Shown: positions 46,505 to 55,861 of the stretch, piece by piece
Numbering within the stretch: position 1 is the first letter of the stretch
Layout: every line of letters starts with the position of its first letter
NCBI RefSeq assembly: GCF_022921055.1
Contig: NZ_CP095061.1
Coordinates: forward strand, 4,813,501 to 4,877,500
Length of the DNA stretch: 64,000 nt
Origin: Hymenobacter volaticus
Lineage (GTDB): Bacteria > Bacteroidota > Bacteroidia > Cytophagales > Hymenobacteraceae
Direction of reading: 5' to 3'
Notes under the pieces: generated by a model
Database searches by the model: none
The model's input: only the letters and a program-made list of their open reading frames with translations
Told to the model about the DNA's origin: nothing
Program-made: the position numbers and the translations under genes

Positions 46505-47368
46505 CTAGAAGTTAGGCGAAAGCAAATATTTAGAATAGAAGTCGTCGATAATTTTCACCGCTGATGCAGCATCGTCCACTAGTTGCACCAAGTGCAAATC
46601 CTCGGGCGAGATATTGTGCTCATCGTTCAACATTACTTGCTCGATCCACTCAAACATCCCTTTCCAGTAAGCAGTACCTACCAACACGATAGGGAAGCGC
46701 CCAATTTTCTTGGTTTGAATAAGGGTAATGGCTTCGAACAGTTCGTCGAGGGTGCCGAAGCCACCGGGCATGCCGATAAAGCCTTGGGCATACTTCACAA
46801 ACATCACCTTGCGCACAAAGAAGTAGTCGAAGTTGATAATTTTGTCCGGGTCGATGTAGATGTTATTGAATTGCTCGAATGGCAGCTCAATGTTCAAGCC
46901 TACGGAGCGGCCTCCCTCGGAGCGCGCCCCTTTGTTGCCAGCTTCCATAATACCAGGGCCACCACCCGTAATTACGCCGTAACCGTGGCGCACTAGCTTA
47001 GCCGCAATTTCCTCGGCCATCTGGTAATAAGGGTTCTCGGGCTTGGTGCGAGCCGAACCGAAAATAGACACGCACGGCCCAATTTTCGACATCTTTTCGA
47101 AGCCTTCTACGAACTCAGCCATCACTTTAAAGATTTGCCAAGAGTCGGCAATCTTGATTTCGTTCCAGTCTTTATCGACGAAGGCTTTGCGAATGCGCTG
47201 CTCATCGTCTAGCTGTAACGTCCGCACGCCGTGTGTTTGCTCGCGGATGTCGCTGATGCTAGTGACTTTGTTGTTGTTGACATCCGGCTGCCGGATGGTT
47301 TGGCCGCTACCGGCATTCAGGGCCTCGTCGGAGGCTTTGGTACGGCTGGTTTTTTTGAGCTTAGACAT
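46505..47368 (-). CDS. LOG family protein (TIGR00730)
   Basis: 287 residues from ATG 47368. The LOG core has VSIFGSARTKPENPYY, GVITGGGPGIMEAGNKGA and the signature GMPGGFGTLDELFEAI, with catalytic Glu and Arg positions. LOG enzymes release active cytokinin-like bases by cleaving nucleoside 5'-monophosphates; many bacterial homologues are general nucleotide phosphoribohydrolases, so the substrate is inferred. An N-terminal extension of about 85 residues (basic start, then QLDDEQRIRKAFVDKDWNEI) is the usual Bacteroidota form. Cytosolic. TTAACATTTTGTTAA at 47490-47504 lies upstream and may be a regulatory site. Confidence 0.85.
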   Translation of the reverse strand: MSKLKKTSRTKASDEALNAGSGQTIRQPDVNNNKVTSISDIREQTHGVRTLQLDDEQRIRKAFVDKDWNEIKIADSWQIFKVMAEFVEGFEKMSKIGPCVSIFGSARTKPENPYYQMAEEIAAKLVRHGYGVITGGGPGIMEAGNKGARSEGGRSVGLNIELPFEQFNNIYIDPDKIINFDYFFVRKVMFVKYAQGFIGMPGGFGTLDELFEAITLIQTKKIGRFPIVLVGTAYWKGMFEWIEQVMLNDEHNISPEDLHLVQLVDDAASAVKIIDDFYSKYLLSPNF

Positions 47369-47730
47369 TACTAGTAAACTTTCATAAAATGGCAAGGCTG
47401 GTATAAAGCCAGGTTGCTAAGGTTGGGGAATTTGAAAAAAGGAAAGCCGCCCCACGCAAATAGAGCGGCTAAAAGTACAGGGGTGCAAATTAACATTTTG
47501 TTAACATAGCATGATGGTTGTGCTCCCGAAAAAGTACGCCTCGCTATAGTCTCAACTTATACTAGCCGCTACATCGTTCGAGTGCTCGCCATATTATTAA
47601 AGCCAGCTCGAAGCTCTTTGAAATAGAATTCTAATTCGGAAACAGCACGCAGAATGCTTGATCGGTCCAGCGTAATACGACGCATAACCAACGGATATAA
47701 GTTCAAGAAAAGTTAGATGGTACTCGCTAT
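47369..47730. promoter_or_regulatory. LOG gene upstream region with palindrome and permease terminator
   Basis: About 360 bases. The minus-strand permease gene ends at 47731, and a hairpin AGCCGC 47445-47450 with GCGGCT 47465-47470, followed by a T-run on the minus strand (47435-47440), lies 260 bp on. TTAACATTTTGTTAA at 47490-47504 is an inverted repeat in the LOG promoter region. No gene is present. Confidence 0.45.
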
Positions 47731-48992
47731 TTATTTGCTCCGAATAGCAATAACGGGGTCTAGGTTAGCTGCTAGCACAGCCGGAATGATACCTGCTAAT
47801 ACCCCAATCACCACCGATACAGTAAGCCCTAATGTGATGTTGGAGCCTGATAAATGAATAGGCGTGATATCCTGTGGTATCAGCGTGAGCAGCCAAACCA
47901 GAAAAATACCAGCCGCGCCCCCTATGAGACACAAGAAAATGGCCTCAAACAGAAACTGAAACAGAATAAAGTAGTTCTTGGCGCCCAATGACTTCTGAAT
48001 ACCGATGATGTTGGTGCGCTCCTTCACCGATACAAACATGATGTTGGCTATGCCAAAGCCCCCACCAGCATTGCAAAGGACCCTATTACAGCTCCAGCAA
48101 TACCAATAACAGAGAAGAGCTTGCCAACCATATTGGTCAGCATTTCGGGCCGGTTCAAAGCGAAATTGTCTTCCTCTCGGGGCTTGAGGGTGCGGATATT
48201 GCGCATCAACCCCTTCATTTCATACTCTAAGTCCAGCAAGCCAGCGTCCTCCTCGCGCCCTTTCACGGCGATAGTAGGCGTAACACCCGTTAAGCCGTTA
48301 GTGCTCAGAGTAAACAGCTTGGTGAAGGCACCAAAGGGTATAACGCAGTTAGTATCGTTGCTAGGCGTATCAAGAATCTTTTTGCCTTCTTTCTTTACTA
48401 CACCAACAACTGTGAAAGTCAGCCCGCGCGCTTTGAATTCCTGCCCTAGTGCCGAGCCATTTGGAAATAAATTGGTAGCAATATCGGCCCCAATGATGGC
48501 TACGTTACGAGCCGATTCCATTTCCTGCGTGGTGAAATAACGGCCTTCATCGATAGGCAAGTCGGATACGTTGCGGTAGTCGTAGGTGACGCCCATGAGC
48601 GCGCAGTCTTGCATGCTGTTGGAGCCCACGCGCAACGTGTTGCCGCCGGTTGCCGCATAAATAGCAACTCCCTTTTGGTTGTTGGAAAGGCTGCGTTGCA
48701 GCAACTCGAACTCGCGCACGGTCGGGGCTGGCCGTTGGAAATAGCGCCACCACGGATAGTCGGGCTGATCGAAAGTCCACGGCATTTTCATCACGTAAAT
48801 TACCTTGTCGCCCACAAAGCTCATGCTCTGGCGCACATTGGCCTCCAGTGAATCGACCACAGTGAACACGGCAATGATGGCGAAAATACCCACCGTCACG
48901 CCAAGCAACGAAAGCACCGTGCGCAACAAATTCGCTTTGAGTGCTTGCCACGCGAAGCGGAAGCTTTCTAAAGTCAGGCGCAGAGCTTTCAT
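47731..48992 (-). CDS. MacB/FtsX-type ABC transporter permease (one frame break)
   Basis: About 420 residues after repair, from ATG 48992. Four membrane helices: one near the start (LLRTVLSLLGVTVGIFAIIA) and three after the periplasmic domain. Between them is a MacB-type periplasmic core (DSLEANVRQSMSFVGDKVIY, VGVVKKEGKKILDTPSNDTN). The C-terminal FVSVKERTNIIGIQKSLGAK is the FtsX/MacB cytoplasmic coupling loop. The frame is lost at CCCCC 48059-48063; one base restores MLVGGFGIANIMFVSVKERT. It is a mechanotransmission-type exporter of lipoproteins or small molecules. The ATPase gene is not adjacent. queA is divergent. Confidence 0.87.
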
Positions 48993-49203
48993 GAGGTGAA
49001 GTAGGGCGGTAGGGAAACGGGAAATGGAAGTTCGTTGGGCTGGTGCAAATAATGGCATTTAAAGGTCAAACCCATCTTTTCGCAAATTCACAATTTCACC
49101 TTTTCAGGCGAAAAGTAACGATAAATCAAGCTAGGTTGCGTACTTTCGCCGACTCAAATTTTCTTTAGCTTCCCTAGCTATTGCCTTTGCCTTACCTGCC
49201 CCT

Positions 49204-50256
49204 ATGAAGCTTTCCGAGTTTAAGTTTGATTTGCCCGAAGCCCTGGTGGCCCAACACCCGGCCAAAAACCGCGACGAATCACGCCTGATGGTGGTGCACC
49301 GCGACAGTGGCAAGATTGAGCATCGCACGTTCAAAGACATAATTGAATACTTTGGCGAGGGCGACGTATTCGTGGTAAACGACACGAAAGTATTTCCGGC
49401 CCGCCTCTACGGCAACAAAGAGAAAACCGGCGCTAAGATCGAAGTGTTCCTACTTCGCGAACTGAACAAAGAAATTCACCTGTGGGATGTGCTGGTGGAC
49501 CCCGCTCGTAAAATCCGCGTTGGCAACAAACTCTATTTCGATGACGAGGGTGAAGTAGTAGCCGAAGTTATCGACAACACCACTTCTCGCGGCCGGACTA
49601 TCAAGTTCTTGTTCGATGGTTCTGATGAGGAGTTCTACAAAGCTTTGCACAATCTGGGCGAAACTCCCCTCCCCCGCGAATCCATCACCCGCGACGCCGA
49701 GCCCGCTGACAAGGAACGTTATCAGACTATCTATGCTAAGCACACCGGTGCTGTAGCTGCTCCGTCTGCTGGTTTGCACTTCACCCGCGAGGTACTGAAG
49801 CGCCTCGAAATCAGGGGCGTAGAAGTGGTACCCGTTACGCTGCACGTAGGGTTAGGCACCTTCCGCACCGTAGATGTAGAAGACCTAACCAAGCACAAGA
49901 TGGATTCCGAGAATTTCATTGTGCCCGGTACTTCAGCTGCGGTAGTAAACCGTGCCCTCGACGCCAAAAAGCGCGTGTGCGCTGTTGGCACTACTTCCAT
50001 GCGCGCCATGGAATCGTCGGTGTCAGCTAACTCTCGTCTCAAAGCCAACGAAGGGTGGACTGACCGGTTCATCTTTCCTCCGTACGACTTCAAAATTGCT
50101 AACACGCTGCTCACCAACTTCCACACCCCGGAGAGCACCCTGATGATGATGGCCGCCGCCTTTGCGGGCTATGAGCTTCTGATTGAGGCATATAATGTAG
50201 CTATCAAAGAGAAGTATAAGTTTTTCAGCTACGGCGACGCAATGCTCATTCTGTAA
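49204..50256 (+). CDS. queA: tRNA preQ1(34) S-adenosylmethionine ribosyltransferase-isomerase
   Basis: 350 residues, full length, from ATG 49204. Family features: [87 protein letters not shown], and [19 protein letters not shown]. QueA transfers the ribosyl part of SAM onto preQ1 in tRNA to make epoxyqueuosine. Cytosolic. No other queuosine gene is next to it, as in many Bacteroidota. TACTTTCG lies at 49140-49147, a -7-like box 57 bp before the start. Intact frame. Confidence 0.95.
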   Translation: MKLSEFKFDLPEALVAQHPAKNRDESRLMVVHRDSGKIEHRTFKDIIEYFGEGDVFVVNDTKVFPARLYGNKEKTGAKIEVFLLRELNKEIHLWDVLVDPARKIRVGNKLYFDDEGEVVAEVIDNTTSRGRTIKFLFDGSDEEFYKALHNLGETPLPRESITRDAEPADKERYQTIYAKHTGAVAAPSAGLHFTREVLKRLEIRGVEVVPVTLHVGLGTFRTVDVEDLTKHKMDSENFIVPGTSAAVVNRALDAKKRVCAVGTTSMRAMESSVSANSRLKANEGWTDRFIFPPYDFKIANTLLTNFHTPESTLMMMAAAFAGYELLIEAYNVAIKEKYKFFSYGDAMLIL

Positions 50257-50290
50257 GCAACGGAGTAACTGAATAACTCAGTAATCAAGA

Positions 50291-50324
50291 AGAGCCCTAC
50301 TACCTTGCGGTGGTGGGGCTTTTC
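50291..50324 (+). terminator. Terminator-like hairpin between queA and ispD
   Basis: AGCCCTACTACC pairs with GGTGGTGGGGCT (one G-U-rich stretch) around a TTGC loop, and the right arm ends in TTTTC. It lies 35 bp after the queA stop. Confidence 0.7.
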
Positions 50325-50360
50325 TTTACCCTTCACTTAACTAGTTTGCCCCGAGATAGT

Positions 50361-51092
50361 ATGTCCACTACTGCTTCAAGTACAGTTTCTCCCTCCGATT
50401 CCGCTGCGGCAGTACCGCGCTTTGCTATTCTGGTAGCCGGTGGCGGTGGCACGCGCATGGGAGCTGACCGGCCCAAGCAGTTCCTGGAATTGAGTGGCGA
50501 ACCAGTGTTGTTGCACACGCTTCGCCGATTTGCAGAGCCTACATTGGGGGTAATCGCTATAGTAGTAGTGCTCCCGTCCGATCAGTTTGTGACGTGGCAG
50601 CAGCTGTGTGCAACTCATAACATTGAAATTCCGCATGCTGTAGTAGCGGGTGGCGCTTCACGGTGGGCTTCAGTGCGCAATGGTCTTGCGCACCTTGCTG
50701 ATTACCAACACGGCGTAGTGGCCGTGCACGACGGTGTGCGTCCTTTGACGCCTATAGCAGTTATCGAAAACACCTATGCCGCTGCCGCCGAGCACGGAGC
50801 GGCTATAGCTGCCGTACCGCCCAAAGACTCGGTGAGAGGATTGAGTCAGCAAGGCTCCTACGCGCTAGACCGCGCCCGTCTCCGGCTCGTGCAGACACCC
50901 CAATGTTTTGAAATAGACTTGCTGCGTCGAGCTTATCAATTGCCTGAACTTGCTACTTTCACCGATGATGCCAGCGTGGTGGAAGACTTACACCCCATCC
51001 GCCTTGTACCGGGTGACTATTGCAACCTGAAGATTACTACTCCCGAAGATTTACTACTGGCGGAAGTGTTGCTGAGGCGTGAAAACAGCTAG
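50361..51092 (+). CDS. ispD: 2-C-methyl-D-erythritol 4-phosphate cytidylyltransferase
   Basis: 243 residues from ATG 50361 (an upstream frame from 50310 overlaps the hairpin). Family motifs: ILVAGGGGTRMGADRPKQFL (nucleotide-binding loop with GxRMG and Lys), VHDGVRPLTP, AAVPPKDSVRGLS, LVQTPQCFEIDLL and FTDDASVVEDL. It joins CTP and MEP in the non-mevalonate isoprenoid pathway, which supplies the carotenoid precursors used by crtY in this organism. Cytosolic. The first 20 residues are a Ser-rich extension. A hairpin follows. Confidence 0.93.
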   Translation: MSTTASSTVSPSDSAAAVPRFAILVAGGGGTRMGADRPKQFLELSGEPVLLHTLRRFAEPTLGVIAIVVVLPSDQFVTWQQLCATHNIEIPHAVVAGGASRWASVRNGLAHLADYQHGVVAVHDGVRPLTPIAVIENTYAAAAEHGAAIAAVPPKDSVRGLSQQGSYALDRARLRLVQTPQCFEIDLLRRAYQLPELATFTDDASVVEDLHPIRLVPGDYCNLKITTPEDLLLAEVLLRRENS

Positions 51093-51145
51093 GATTTCGC
51101 TTCGCTCGGCCTATCCTATTCGAGCTTTAGCCTCCTACTATTAAG

Positions 51146-51196
51146 ACTAAACCGCAGGGTCTTACCTCAAGTTGAGGTGAGGCCCTACGGTTTAGT
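51146..51196. terminator. Hairpin after ispD
   Basis: ACTAAACCGCAGGG pairs with the segment ending at 51196 (CCCTACGGTTTAGT, one mismatch), and an inner ACCTCAA/TTGAGGT hairpin sits at the top. Confidence 0.6.
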
Positions 51197-51356
51197 ATGT
51201 ACTCTAGTATCAACTAACTAGACTTCACTTAGTACCTGCTACGGTTCGATTCCATTGTTGACTCCGATTTGCAAGCTCAATTATTGCTCGATCCCAACCG
51301 CTAGCGGAGCTTACCGTATATCTCCATACATATCACTTGCACAAAAGCCTGAAATT

Positions 51357-51932
51357 ATGCGTTGTTTCCAATTATTGGCACTAGCGACCCTGCCCCTACT
51401 CACCGCTTGCTCAGGGGGAGAAAGCAACAAAGACCCAGTTGCGGAAGCCAAATTTCAGAACGAGAAGCGCATCGGCAATGAAGCAATAACTGAAAAGCAA
51501 GAGCGCGACGCGGAATTCATGGTGACGGCTGCTAGCAGCAGTATGCTAGATCTGGAGCTAAGCCAGATAGCACAACGCAAAGCCACTTCGCCCGACGTGA
51601 AATTTGTAGCGCAGACCATAGTCGCTGAGCATGCGCCTATGCAAACCGACTTAAAGGCAGTAGCCAGCCGCAAGAGCATAGTGTTGCCTGCCAACTTAGG
51701 CAAAGACCAAGCAGAACGGGTAGGTGAACTGACAGCGCTAAATGGCCCGGCCTTCGACCGCAAATACCTCGACCTACTGGACGACAGCCATGAACGCGCC
51801 GTCAATGACTTCGATGATATGAGCGACGAAGCGTATGATGGTGATATCCGAGCTTTTGCAGCAAAATACCTTCCTGCCCTTAAAAAACATCGTGAAGCCC
51901 TCGAGCAAGCGGCCGACAAATTGCCTAAGTAA
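51357..51932 (+). CDS. DUF4142 lipoprotein, first copy
   Basis: 191 residues from ATG 51357, with lipobox MRCFQLLALATLPLLTAC. The mature part is a helical DUF4142 bundle: ERDAEFMVTAASSSMLDLEL, VKFVAQTIVAEHAPMQTDLK, and DLLDDSHERAVNDFDDMSDE. DUF4142 resembles ferritin-like four-helix bundles with His/Asp/Glu pairs (AEHAPMQTD, DDSHERA), but metal binding is unproven. Members are often upregulated under envelope or oxidative stress; that is general family knowledge. It starts a run of three similar small lipoprotein genes on the same strand and may share a promoter with them. Confidence 0.78.
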   Translation: MRCFQLLALATLPLLTACSGGESNKDPVAEAKFQNEKRIGNEAITEKQERDAEFMVTAASSSMLDLELSQIAQRKATSPDVKFVAQTIVAEHAPMQTDLKAVASRKSIVLPANLGKDQAERVGELTALNGPAFDRKYLDLLDDSHERAVNDFDDMSDEAYDGDIRAFAAKYLPALKKHREALEQAADKLPK

Positions 51933-51964
51933 TCCTTCTTACCATACTACTTACCACAACACCC

Positions 51965-52207
51965 ATGAAAACTAATTTTCTTTCTCTACTCGCTTTAGCC
52001 GCGATTCTATCATTTAGCAGTTGTGGCAACGCCGAAAAGCGGACCGATGGTACCGCTGGCGAAGCCGTAAGCGACATCGATAAAGCGGCCGATGAAGGAG
52101 GAGTAGAAGCTGATGCCACTATAATCGACAACGATGCGGGTCCAACAGTAGCTGCAGACGCTGATTCAGCTATGGCCGCGGACAGCACAGGGCAAGCTCG
52201 TCCATAA
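51965..52207 (+). CDS. Short acidic putative lipoprotein
   Basis: 80 residues from ATG 51965, with lipobox (MKTNFLSLLALAAILSFSSC). The rest is a disordered, acidic, Ala/Asp-rich tail (DIDKAADEGGVEADATIIDN) with no domain I recognise. It lies 32 bp after the first DUF4142 gene and 57 bp before the second, so the three are probably one transcript. Function unknown; it may modulate the surface charge or partner the DUF4142 proteins. Confidence 0.6.
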   Translation: MKTNFLSLLALAAILSFSSCGNAEKRTDGTAGEAVSDIDKAADEGGVEADATIIDNDAGPTVAADADSAMAADSTGQARP

Positions 52208-52264
52208 CCTAAGTTCGTCAAACCGAGTACGTTCTACTTTCCGACACCTCAACAGCAATTCGCT

Positions 52265-52927
52265 ATGAAACGCTTTCTTTTTAGTGCCTCTTGTCTTGGC
52301 CTCTTGGCCCTTGGTTCATGTAGTCAGTCTTCCGACACCAGCGCCGCTGGCGCCGATAGTGCTACTGGTAGTGCTCCAACCAACACCGAAGCCGGTGTAA
52401 TGGATTCTTCGGCCACTGGTGGTATGAGTGGCGACACTGCTTCTGCTAGCGCAGCTGGCGGCGCGGCCATGGCTGACCCAAGTGGTCCGACTGCCCCACA
52501 CACCGACGACCCAACCTTTATGAAGTCGGCGGCGCACAGCGACCAGAACGAAATGCAGCTTAGCAAGCTTGTGCTAGAGAAAGGTGCTACCGGCATGGCC
52601 AAAACCCACGCCGACATGATGATCACCGATCATACTAACTCGACAGCTAATCTGAAAGCTATAGCTCAGAAGAAGAATGTGACGCTGCCCACCGACATGG
52701 ATGCCGAGCACAAAGCTATAGCCGAACAAATGCGTAAGCTTTCCGGCAAAGAGTTAGAGAAGAAGTTCATGGATCAGATGGTAATAGACCATCAGAAAAC
52801 GTTGAACACGATGGCTGCTCACAAAGCCATGACCAAGGACACGGATCTGCAGACTTTCATTACGAAGACCACGCCCGTTATCGAGAAACACTTGACCATG
52901 TCGAAAGAGCATTCGGGCATGATGTAA
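52265..52927 (+). CDS. DUF4142 lipoprotein, second copy
   Basis: 220 residues from ATG 52265, with lipobox MKRFLFSASCLGLLALGSC. A long Ser/Ala/Gly-rich disordered linker (20-85) is followed by a DUF4142 bundle: FMKSAAHSDQNEMQLSKLVL, MAKTHADMMITDHTNSTANL, and KKFMDQMVIDHQKTLNTMAA. His and Asp pairs are present (TDHTN, VIDHQ). It differs from the first copy mainly in the long linker, which may span the cell wall. Periplasmic or outer-membrane lipoprotein. A strong terminator ends the run. Confidence 0.8.
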   Translation: MKRFLFSASCLGLLALGSCSQSSDTSAAGADSATGSAPTNTEAGVMDSSATGGMSGDTASASAAGGAAMADPSGPTAPHTDDPTFMKSAAHSDQNEMQLSKLVLEKGATGMAKTHADMMITDHTNSTANLKAIAQKKNVTLPTDMDAEHKAIAEQMRKLSGKELEKKFMDQMVIDHQKTLNTMAAHKAMTKDTDLQTFITKTTPVIEKHLTMSKEHSGMM

Positions 52928-52959
52928 GAAGCAAGCTCTAGTTTGTTCTTATACAGTTG

Positions 52960-52996
52960 AAAAAAGCCGTTGCCTTAATTGGACAACGGCTTTTTT
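52960..52996 (+). terminator. Rho-independent terminator of the lipoprotein run
   Basis: AAAAAAGCCGTTG at 52960-52972 pairs with CAACGGCTTTTTT at 52984-52996, 33 bp after the stop codon. Confidence 0.9.
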
Positions 52997-53065
52997 GGTT
53001 CTTTAATAGCTCAAATTCTATATTTGACTGATTTCGGTAACCTTTCTCCCATATATCAATGCTTT

Positions 53066-53746
53066 ATGGATGGCAACGAAAATGCTCAGCATAACCGGGA
53101 AGCGTTTCAATTGGAACGCCTCATGCTCTTTACTGATGCTGTTTTTGCTATTGCTATAACGCTGCTAGCTATTGAATTAAAGGTTCCAGAATTACATCAC
53201 CCCACAGAGCACGCAGCTTTAAAAGGTTTAGCAATTCTAACCCCTCGGTTTGTAGGCTTCTTTTTAAGCTTTTTCATTATCGCTATCTATTGGTTGGCTC
53301 ACCACCGAATTTATCGGTTTGTAATACGTGCTACCCCCCGACTGCTGTGGTTAAACATCCTTTTTTTGCTCAGCATTGTACTTATGCCTTTCACTACCGC
53401 ATATCAAAGCGAATACGTTATGCTCCGTACACCGTGGGTGCTATATGCGACAAATATCCTTCTTATTGGCTTTGTGCAAGTTCGGATGCAGTTTTATCTG
53501 CGTAGCTCAATCGCCAATGTGGTACATCCTATCGAACGACAACATCCCGACCTCGATCCTGTGCGGCCGATGCTTTCGCCCTTCATATTTCTATTTAGTA
53601 TATCGCTAGGATTTATGCCTATTGCGCCGCCTTGGCTATTGCGTATGACACCTACGTTGTTAGCTCCGGTCTTCTATCTATATCAGCGTAGGTACCGGCG
53701 ATTAGAACGGGAATACAAGCAACAGGTAGATACGCAACTCACATAG
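53066..53746 (+). CDS. TMEM175-like potassium channel protein
   Basis: 226 residues from ATG 53066; a start at 52979 would fall inside the terminator. Membrane helices include the TMEM175/DUF1211 signature LMLFTDAVFAIAITLLAIEL with the FTD motif, and IYWLAHHRIYRFVIRATPRLL with the conserved His/Arg. Bacterial TMEM175 proteins form leaky potassium channels. There are about six helices, as in the family. The gene lies beyond a strong terminator, so it has its own promoter. A GC drop begins after it. Confidence 0.85.
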   Translation: MDGNENAQHNREAFQLERLMLFTDAVFAIAITLLAIELKVPELHHPTEHAALKGLAILTPRFVGFFLSFFIIAIYWLAHHRIYRFVIRATPRLLWLNILFLLSIVLMPFTTAYQSEYVMLRTPWVLYATNILLIGFVQVRMQFYLRSSIANVVHPIERQHPDLDPVRPMLSPFIFLFSISLGFMPIAPPWLLRMTPTLLAPVFYLYQRRYRRLEREYKQQVDTQLT

Positions 53747-54187
53747 ATTATAGATTATTACTTATCGAGTTGGCAAAGCAAAAGCTTCCGATTAACTTTT
53801 AAGAAAGCAGACTATTTAACGCAGTTGTGAACTGAAGAATCACTGCCATATACATTAGATATCCAATGATAAACCAAGGAGTTACATCTAAAACGCCATC
53901 TGCGAAAACCGCACAATGCTGCGTAGAGATTTTAATATCCAGTTCGTTTAGTTTGTATTGAGTAAGCACAAGAGTTGCTGAACAATACTTTTACTCATTA
54001 AAGGTCTTGCACTTATCAATAGCTAATCTAATACCTGTTTGTTTCTCGCTTTTTAGCTTTTCGCTAACGATCCTTTTATATAAATACAACAATAAAATAC
54101 AATTGCTAAGCTTCATATAACGCTTCGAACACAGTACGTATAAGCTAGTATTGTATTTCTGCTGTTACTTTTCAACTTTTATATACT
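53747..54187. other. AT-rich gene-free region
   Basis: About 440 bases, clearly AT-rich, between the TMEM175-like and T9SS genes. I find no gene, repeat or hairpin of note. It marks the left edge of the lower-GC segment. Confidence 0.45.
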
Positions 54188-55597
54188 ATGCGTCAAATTC
54201 TGCTTATCACAACTTTCGTTCTTCAGTCTTGGCTGGCCCAAGCTCAGTGGGGAATAACGCCCATTTGGAGAACTATCACTTCTCAAACTCCTATTGACAA
54301 TAATCTGGATGGAAATACATCCATTGTTTGTGAGCATCCGGCCGGTGGATTCGTGGCAATATGTGCTCTTCCTAATCCTCAAAATCGTAGGGAAGTGTAC
54401 TTGGTACGCACCAACTTGCAAGGGACCCTTTTATCAACTAAAACAACTTTACTCCGGGCTGATAAGCCTATCCAAGGCAACGCAAAATTTTCAAGCGATG
54501 CGCAGGGCAACATTATGATAGCAGATAGTTACGGTGTAGCCAAGCTCACTGCTAACGGTGATACCGTGTGGACACGATATTTCCCACAGTCTTCTGCTGG
54601 GCAGATGTTTGCCACTCAAATGGTCACCGGTCCTGATGGACACTGTGTAGTGGTTTGCCAAAAGACTGAAACTGGCACTAGTACACTCCCCGATCTACGC
54701 GCGTTTAAATTCGATGGAAGTACTGGCCAAACCATCTGGGACACTTCGTTGACGCCAGCTTTGTCAGCTATTTCCGCTGTTCCTGTTACACTTAGTTGGC
54801 GACCAATGCTTGCCCGTAGAGCTAGCGGCTACTTCCTATTTATAGCCACCACGTCTGATAACAAGGTCATTTTACTTAACGAGAATGGCAGTGCATCATC
54901 TATTCGCAATACCGCTGTCTCAGGGTTACCCTTTGTTAGATCCATATTCAGCCGTACGAACACAACATTCGTTGCTTCGGACAACGGTAACTTAATCAAG
55001 CTTAATGATCAAGGAAATACTATTGGTTCTTTATATGATTCAGATCCAGGAATAATCACTTGCCTAACCGAAGACAGTCAAAACAACATTATTGGAATTA
55101 AAAAATATGTGACAGGATCGTATCCTGGTGGCCCCACTCTTACTTTCATGTTTCTGCAAAGAGTAGCCAACGATATGCAATCTCAATCCATTAGAGAACA
55201 GGTTTCACTTCCTGTGAGCACGGATGGACGGTCTTATTCTATCTGTGCATCTTCCATTGGGCCTTACATTGTTTCAGGAAACTTTGGTGGCTTTGGTTTG
55301 GCGGCTTTGCCAGCCTACACGCCTTTAGCAACTGCTACTGGCCGAGTGAAATCGGAAAATCTCACGCTCTATCCTAATCCGGTAGCCAGCCAGGCTGTCG
55401 TTACACTCAGTTTGCCTACCAAAACAGTTGGAGAAGTACGAATTTATGACTTGGCTGGCCGCCTTCATGGCCAGCCATATCGTGTGGCCAATGTTACTGC
55501 GCAGCTACCAATTACAGGATTAATAGCGGGTACGTACGTTGTACACTTAACTGCTGCGGATGGGCGTATATACAGCCGTCGCTTGGTGATTCAATAA
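54188..55597 (+). CDS. Secreted beta-propeller-like protein with T9SS sorting tail, first copy
   Basis: 469 residues, from ATG 54188, with signal peptide (MRQILLITTFVLQSWLAQAQ). The middle 20-380 has beta-propeller-like repeats (KFSSDAQGNIMIADSYGVAK, SRTNTTFVASDNGNLIKLND) without a known enzyme site. Residues 390-469 form a Por/T9SS sorting domain (ENLTLYPNPVASQAVVTLSL, IYDLAGRLHG, TGLIAGTYVVHLTAADGR). It should be exported across the outer membrane and attached to the surface or released. Codon use is AT-richer than the housekeeping genes. It is a paralogue of the next gene. Confidence 0.8.
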   Translation: MRQILLITTFVLQSWLAQAQWGITPIWRTITSQTPIDNNLDGNTSIVCEHPAGGFVAICALPNPQNRREVYLVRTNLQGTLLSTKTTLLRADKPIQGNAKFSSDAQGNIMIADSYGVAKLTANGDTVWTRYFPQSSAGQMFATQMVTGPDGHCVVVCQKTETGTSTLPDLRAFKFDGSTGQTIWDTSLTPALSAISAVPVTLSWRPMLARRASGYFLFIATTSDNKVILLNENGSASSIRNTAVSGLPFVRSIFSRTNTTFVASDNGNLIKLNDQGNTIGSLYDSDPGIITCLTEDSQNNIIGIKKYVTGSYPGGPTLTFMFLQRVANDMQSQSIREQVSLPVSTDGRSYSICASSIGPYIVSGNFGGFGLAALPAYTPLATATGRVKSENLTLYPNPVASQAVVTLSLPTKTVGEVRIYDLAGRLHGQPYRVANVTAQLPITGLIAGTYVVHLTAADGRIYSRRLVIQ

Positions 55598-55740
55598 GAT
55601 TAAAATATCAGTCTATATAGTACCCTGTCGTTGCTTTGGAATTCAGTTTCCTTACTACTGTGCACTTCCTCTTACCGAGACCATGTTCACCCTGAACCCG
55701 AGGGAAACAGCTAACCGTGCTGCCTAATTTATTCTTCGCC

Positions 55741-55769
55741 AGTCGCCGTTTGTTAGCGGCTTTTTATTT
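55741..55769 (+). terminator. Terminator between the T9SS paralogues
   Basis: AGTCGC at 55741-55746 pairs with GCGGCT at 55756-55761 (one G-U), followed by TTTTATTTG. It is about 145 bp past the first gene, so the two copies are transcribed separately. Confidence 0.55.
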
Positions 55770-55861
55770 GAGAGCTACGACTACTTAGAACGTAAGTCAC
55801 CTTAGTTTTTGTCGGTCAACAGATAAGTACATAAATTCAGCTTTACTAATATATTATTTAC

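Noticed and set aside
51241..51262. GGTTCGATTCC, like a tRNA T-loop
   Set aside because: No acceptor stem, D-arm or anticodon arm can be formed upstream.
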